This document shows positions 11,657 to 13,023 of a stretch of DNA of 13,023 bases, piece after piece. The stretch spans positions 1-13,023 of the forward strand of contig JAJOHG010000581.1 in assembly GCA_021029095.1 (NCBI GenBank), read 5' to 3'. Position 1 is the stretch's first letter, and the number at the start of each line of letters is the position of its first letter. Under the pieces are notes generated by a model. The model saw only the letters and a list, made by a program, of their open reading frames with translations, was not told where the DNA came from and did not search any database. Position numbers and translations under genes: made by a program. This DNA is from Phellopilus nigrolimitatus (lineage: Eukaryota; Basidiomycota; Agaricomycetes; Hymenochaetales; Hymenochaetaceae).

Positions 11657-12981
11657 TCAAAACTTTCCTCGAACGAATCTCCCTCGACCAGTCGGTACCC
11701 GGGATCGACGCGCAATAGCCCACTTGCGGATGAACCAAGCCAGCACTGCGACAAGGGCAACGCCGAAAATAATACCCAAAGCCATTCCCACCTTCGTTCC
11801 CTTCGAGGGACCACCCGACGACACTGGTTGAGAGTTTCCAGGATTTCCACCGTATGGCCAGAAGTCACCGCCGGCGGGCGGTACAATGCAAGTGAGACTG
11901 CTTCCGTCAGTAATAGACTCGAACCCACTCTGTATACTGAGCGATTCCGTGGTATTCTTTTGATAGACAAATTCGTTGGAAGTCGGGGTAGTATCGACTG
12001 AACTGCAATTTGGGCCTCGAGAGCCAATGAAGCTCGTGCCGCCGAAAAACCCGTTGTTCTGCACAGTGAAATTCCTCGCTGATGAAATGGCGATCCCGTA
12101 TCCAAATGCGCCAGTCAACCGGTTGTTAACGACAGTGGCAGAGAAACTTCTGTTCTGGCCGTATCTATTACCAAACCAAACTCTGGGGCCGATTGCGATA
12201 CCTTCGTGTCGGGTATGGATCAGCGATCAAGAAATCCTTCAGCTAAAGGAGGGGAGGTGACACACCAATCCTGTAAAAGATCACGCAGAGACCAAGAGAT
12301 TACTTAGGCGAAGCTGATAGAGAAGAGGAAGTGTCATACTTTATAATAGCATCGAACTTGTCATCACCCAAGGTCGCATTTCCTTTGGTAGTCGCAAAAC
12401 CACCATATATATTGTTATTTTGGACGACGACGCCTGTGTAGTTCCCAGACCACGGATTGTAGTCGACCATATTGATTCCGCCGAGCAGGGTTTGCTGAAG
12501 AAAAAAAAAAGCCGAAAATTTGTTTAGCTGGTTTGATAAAGACAGAAGGATATACACCTCTTCTATCCAAATTGTATTGTTCTCTACAAGAGTCCCCGGA
12601 GCGCCGAACAAGACAATTCCTCCGTCTGTCGGGTTATTGACCATGGTTGTTTCGAACCAAGCCATTGGCACAAGCAAAACTGATGCCATCCGCCCATTGT
12701 TGGAAGTCATCGGACCCACATGGACCGATAATCATGTTTGGACAGTAGCATTACTTCAAACTGTATATCGAAACGCGTCAGATGATCGCAAGCCAAGTAT
12801 GCTTGTGCACAATATGGATGCATACCTTTAATCCACCTTCCGCAATATGAAGACACGACCAGCCGCGCGGAGTATAAGAGCGTACATACTCTATGATTTG
12901 GCCAGAATTGGCGCCGCCCATTTCTATGTTGCTCCGCCGTTGACACTAGAGCCATTTCGTGTCCCATTAATCTGAGGTGCA
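11657..12981 (-). CDS. Right-handed beta-helix protein with C-terminal membrane anchor, N-terminus missing, with frame breaks
   Basis: Partial: the N-terminal part lies beyond the right edge. Approximate exons: 12981-12826 (NGTRNGSSVNG, EMGGANSGQIIEYVRSYTPR, GWSCLHIAEGGL), about 12753 or 12760-12558 (DDFQQWADGISFACANGLV, then NNPTDGGIVLFGAPG), 12494-12340 (LLGGINMVDYNPWSGNYTG), a 5-nt exon 12270-12266, and 12201-11657. The Asn-rich strands (VENNTIW, VQNNNIYGG, VQNNGFFGG) are typical of pectate-lyase-like parallel beta-helices. The last exon carries GDFWPYGGN, a Ser/Gly/Pro linker, one transmembrane helix (VGMALGIIFGVALVAVLAWF) and a basic tail (RKWAIARRSRVP), so it is probably a type I surface or vacuolar protein. 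No catalytic residues can be assigned. Single-base shifts are needed near 12925-12943, 12728-12741 and 12644-12648, and the 12825-12761 intron junction does not hold phase. The exons from 12640 leftwards are clean. Confidence 0.7.
12266..12270 (-). other. Probable 5-nt exon (GATTG) of the beta-helix gene
   Basis: Between intron 12339-12271 (69 nt, GTATGA...TTACAG) and intron 12265-12202 (64 nt, GTGTGT...CGAAG). Including these five bases gives DAIIK-IG-IAIGPRVWFG in perfect phase, the wording I expect for this family. The alternative, one long intron ending at the CAG before GTTTGG, also keeps frame but deletes IGIAIGPR. Confidence 0.55.
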
Positions 12982-13023
12982 CTGTAATGCACTTATTTCA
13001 AGGAGGTGAATGAACGTCAAGGA

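Noticed and set aside
11482..12105. Minus-strand open frame of 207 codons
   Set aside because: It overlaps the last beta-helix exon in another frame; the beta-helix frame shows the family motifs and the membrane anchor.

Overview
The window looks like ordinary nuclear DNA of a filamentous basidiomycete, probably an Agaricomycete. The protein genes are broken by many short GT-AG introns (about 40-90 nt, as many as 13 in one gene). The best-resolved products are eukaryotic housekeeping enzymes in fungal form, and two others (an F-box protein, and a beta-helix protein with a C-terminal membrane anchor) are of types common in mushroom-forming fungi. There are no operons, ribosome-binding sites, CRISPR arrays or recognisable transposons. 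All gene models were assembled by hand: exons were joined where splice signals, reading phase and remembered family similarity agree. No database search was run.

Layout from left to right: (1) 992 to the left edge, minus strand: N-terminal part of an importin-11/Kap120-type nuclear transport receptor, with two apparent single-base frame breaks. (2) About 2034-1446, minus: a weak candidate for a small split gene encoding a one-helix membrane protein. (3) 2189-3674, plus: a seven-exon lysophospholipid acyltransferase of the Vps66/Loa1 type, complete. (4) 3780-5697, minus: a twelve-exon PLP enzyme of the Cys/Met metabolism (cystathionine gamma-synthase-like) family, complete and convergent with (3) across 105 bp. 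(5) 6147-8978, minus: a fourteen-exon nuclear poly(A) polymerase (Pap1), complete. (6) 9763-11187, minus: a two-exon F-box protein with leucine-rich-repeat-like stretches. (7) 11657 to about 12981, minus: the C-terminal part of a right-handed beta-helix protein ending in a transmembrane anchor, with several frame breaks near the right edge and a probable 5-nt exon.

The genes do not form an obvious pathway. They cover nuclear import, lipid acylation, sulfur amino-acid metabolism, mRNA 3'-end formation, protein turnover and a cell-surface protein. I see no new multi-gene system. The points that most repay checking are the possible 5-nt exon, the frame breaks confined to the two outer genes while the four inner ones are clean, the candidate small gene at 1446-2034, a possible GC-AG intron, and several splice-site and promoter details.
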